64,000 bases of DNA from Ciborinia camelliae (lineage: Eukaryota; Ascomycota; Leotiomycetes; Helotiales; Sclerotiniaceae): positions 374,982 to 438,981 of the forward strand of contig JANPYM010000011.1 of the NCBI GenBank assembly GCA_025890175.1, read 5' to 3'. The position numbers and the translations under genes were made by a program. The notes beneath the pieces were generated by a model that saw only the letters and a program-made list of their open reading frames with translations, was not told where the DNA came from and searched no databases. Below are positions 63,716-64,000 of the stretch, piece after piece (within the stretch, counting starts at the first letter, position 1; every line of letters starts with the position of its first letter).

Positions 63716-64000
63716 ACCATTATAATTATAATATTTATTTTTTTAATATAAATATAATTTTAACAAATTTATTAAATATCTATTAATATTTTATAAATTA
63801 TTTTTTATTTATTTATTAATTATTAATTAATATATATAAATATATTTTCTATTTTTAATTAAAAAAATTAAAAATATAAAAATTAAAGATATATTAAATT
63901 TTAATTTAAATAATAAAGATTTATTAAAAAAAAAAACAAAAATCTTTATCCTAATTATTTTTTTTGTTTTTTTTATTTTTATAAAAAAAAAAAAAAAAAA
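63716..64000. other. A+T-rich DNA ending in an A run
   Basis: Nothing recognised. The last 18 bases are A, preceded by T-rich runs. This may be chance, the start of a longer A tract, or a sequence end. Confidence 0.5.

Noticed and set aside
1..64000. Mitochondrial, plastid or bacterial endosymbiont origin suggested by the A+T content
   Set aside because: Such genomes are gene-dense; no rRNA, tRNA or conserved protein gene is seen in 64 kb.
1..64000. Classical CpA-only RIP as the sole cause
   Set aside because: TpG and CpA words remain common by eye and the LTR changes fall in all four contexts, so I claim only C-to-T hypermutation of RIP type; dinucleotide indices would need computing.

Overview
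The window is about 64 kb of extremely A+T-rich DNA (by eye around 90% A+T) with no gene I can recognise on either strand. There is no convincing protein gene, tRNA, rRNA or CRISPR array. The longest stop-free frames lie inside tandem repeats. The best reading is a gene-free A+T desert (AT-isochore, subtelomeric or centromere-like) of a eukaryote, most likely a filamentous fungus that destroys repeats by C-to-T hypermutation of the RIP type. The direct evidence is an LTR pair at 60.2-60.8 kb: both copies are 158 bp and differ at 16 positions, all transitions, with no transversion and no indel. Variation inside several minisatellites, and between two copies of a dispersed repeat, is also purely or mostly transitional. 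The fungal assignment is inference; no marker gene names the organism.

Layout. 0-1.3 kb: a block nearly free of C on the + strand, with a decayed 96-99 bp tandem repeat. 1.3-17 kb: featureless A+T DNA with a few relic islands of higher G+C (about 2.6, 6.4, 12.9, 14.3, 15 and 16.9 kb) and a degenerate 114-157 bp repeat at 6.7-7.5 kb. 17.8-23.9 kb: a cluster of arrays with 16-bp, 87-bp, 72-bp, 78-bp and short hydrophobic-coding periods. 24-51 kb: mostly empty, with a 9-bp purine array (31.6 kb), a TTTA microsatellite (32.9 kb), a 171-bp duplication (38.1 kb), a decayed repeat at 42.6-43.1 kb, relic islands at 44-46 and 49.4 kb, and a G-free 19-bp array at 50.9-51.2 kb. 57.9-58.4 kb: a 165-codon stop-free frame made of a 42-bp array followed by an 18-bp array. 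60.1-61.9 kb: the richest stretch, with a small non-autonomous LTR element, a 17-18 bp array beside it, a 51-bp hairpin and a dispersed-repeat copy. The window ends in poly-A.

The most interesting object is the 650-bp LTR element, which reads on the - strand. Its LTRs run TGTTA...TAACA. A purine tract lies before the 3' LTR. The 11 bases just inside the 5' LTR (AGTATCAGGAT) are the reverse complement of an 11-base segment of the LTR that begins about 30 bp downstream of a TATATATATA box. The predicted RNA 5' end could therefore fold back onto the primer-binding site, as in the self-priming Tf1/sushi retrotransposons. Between the two halves is a perfect 8-bp stem kept paired in both LTR copies by a compensatory double change. 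The internal domain is only 334 bp and codes for nothing, so the element would depend on a partner in trans.
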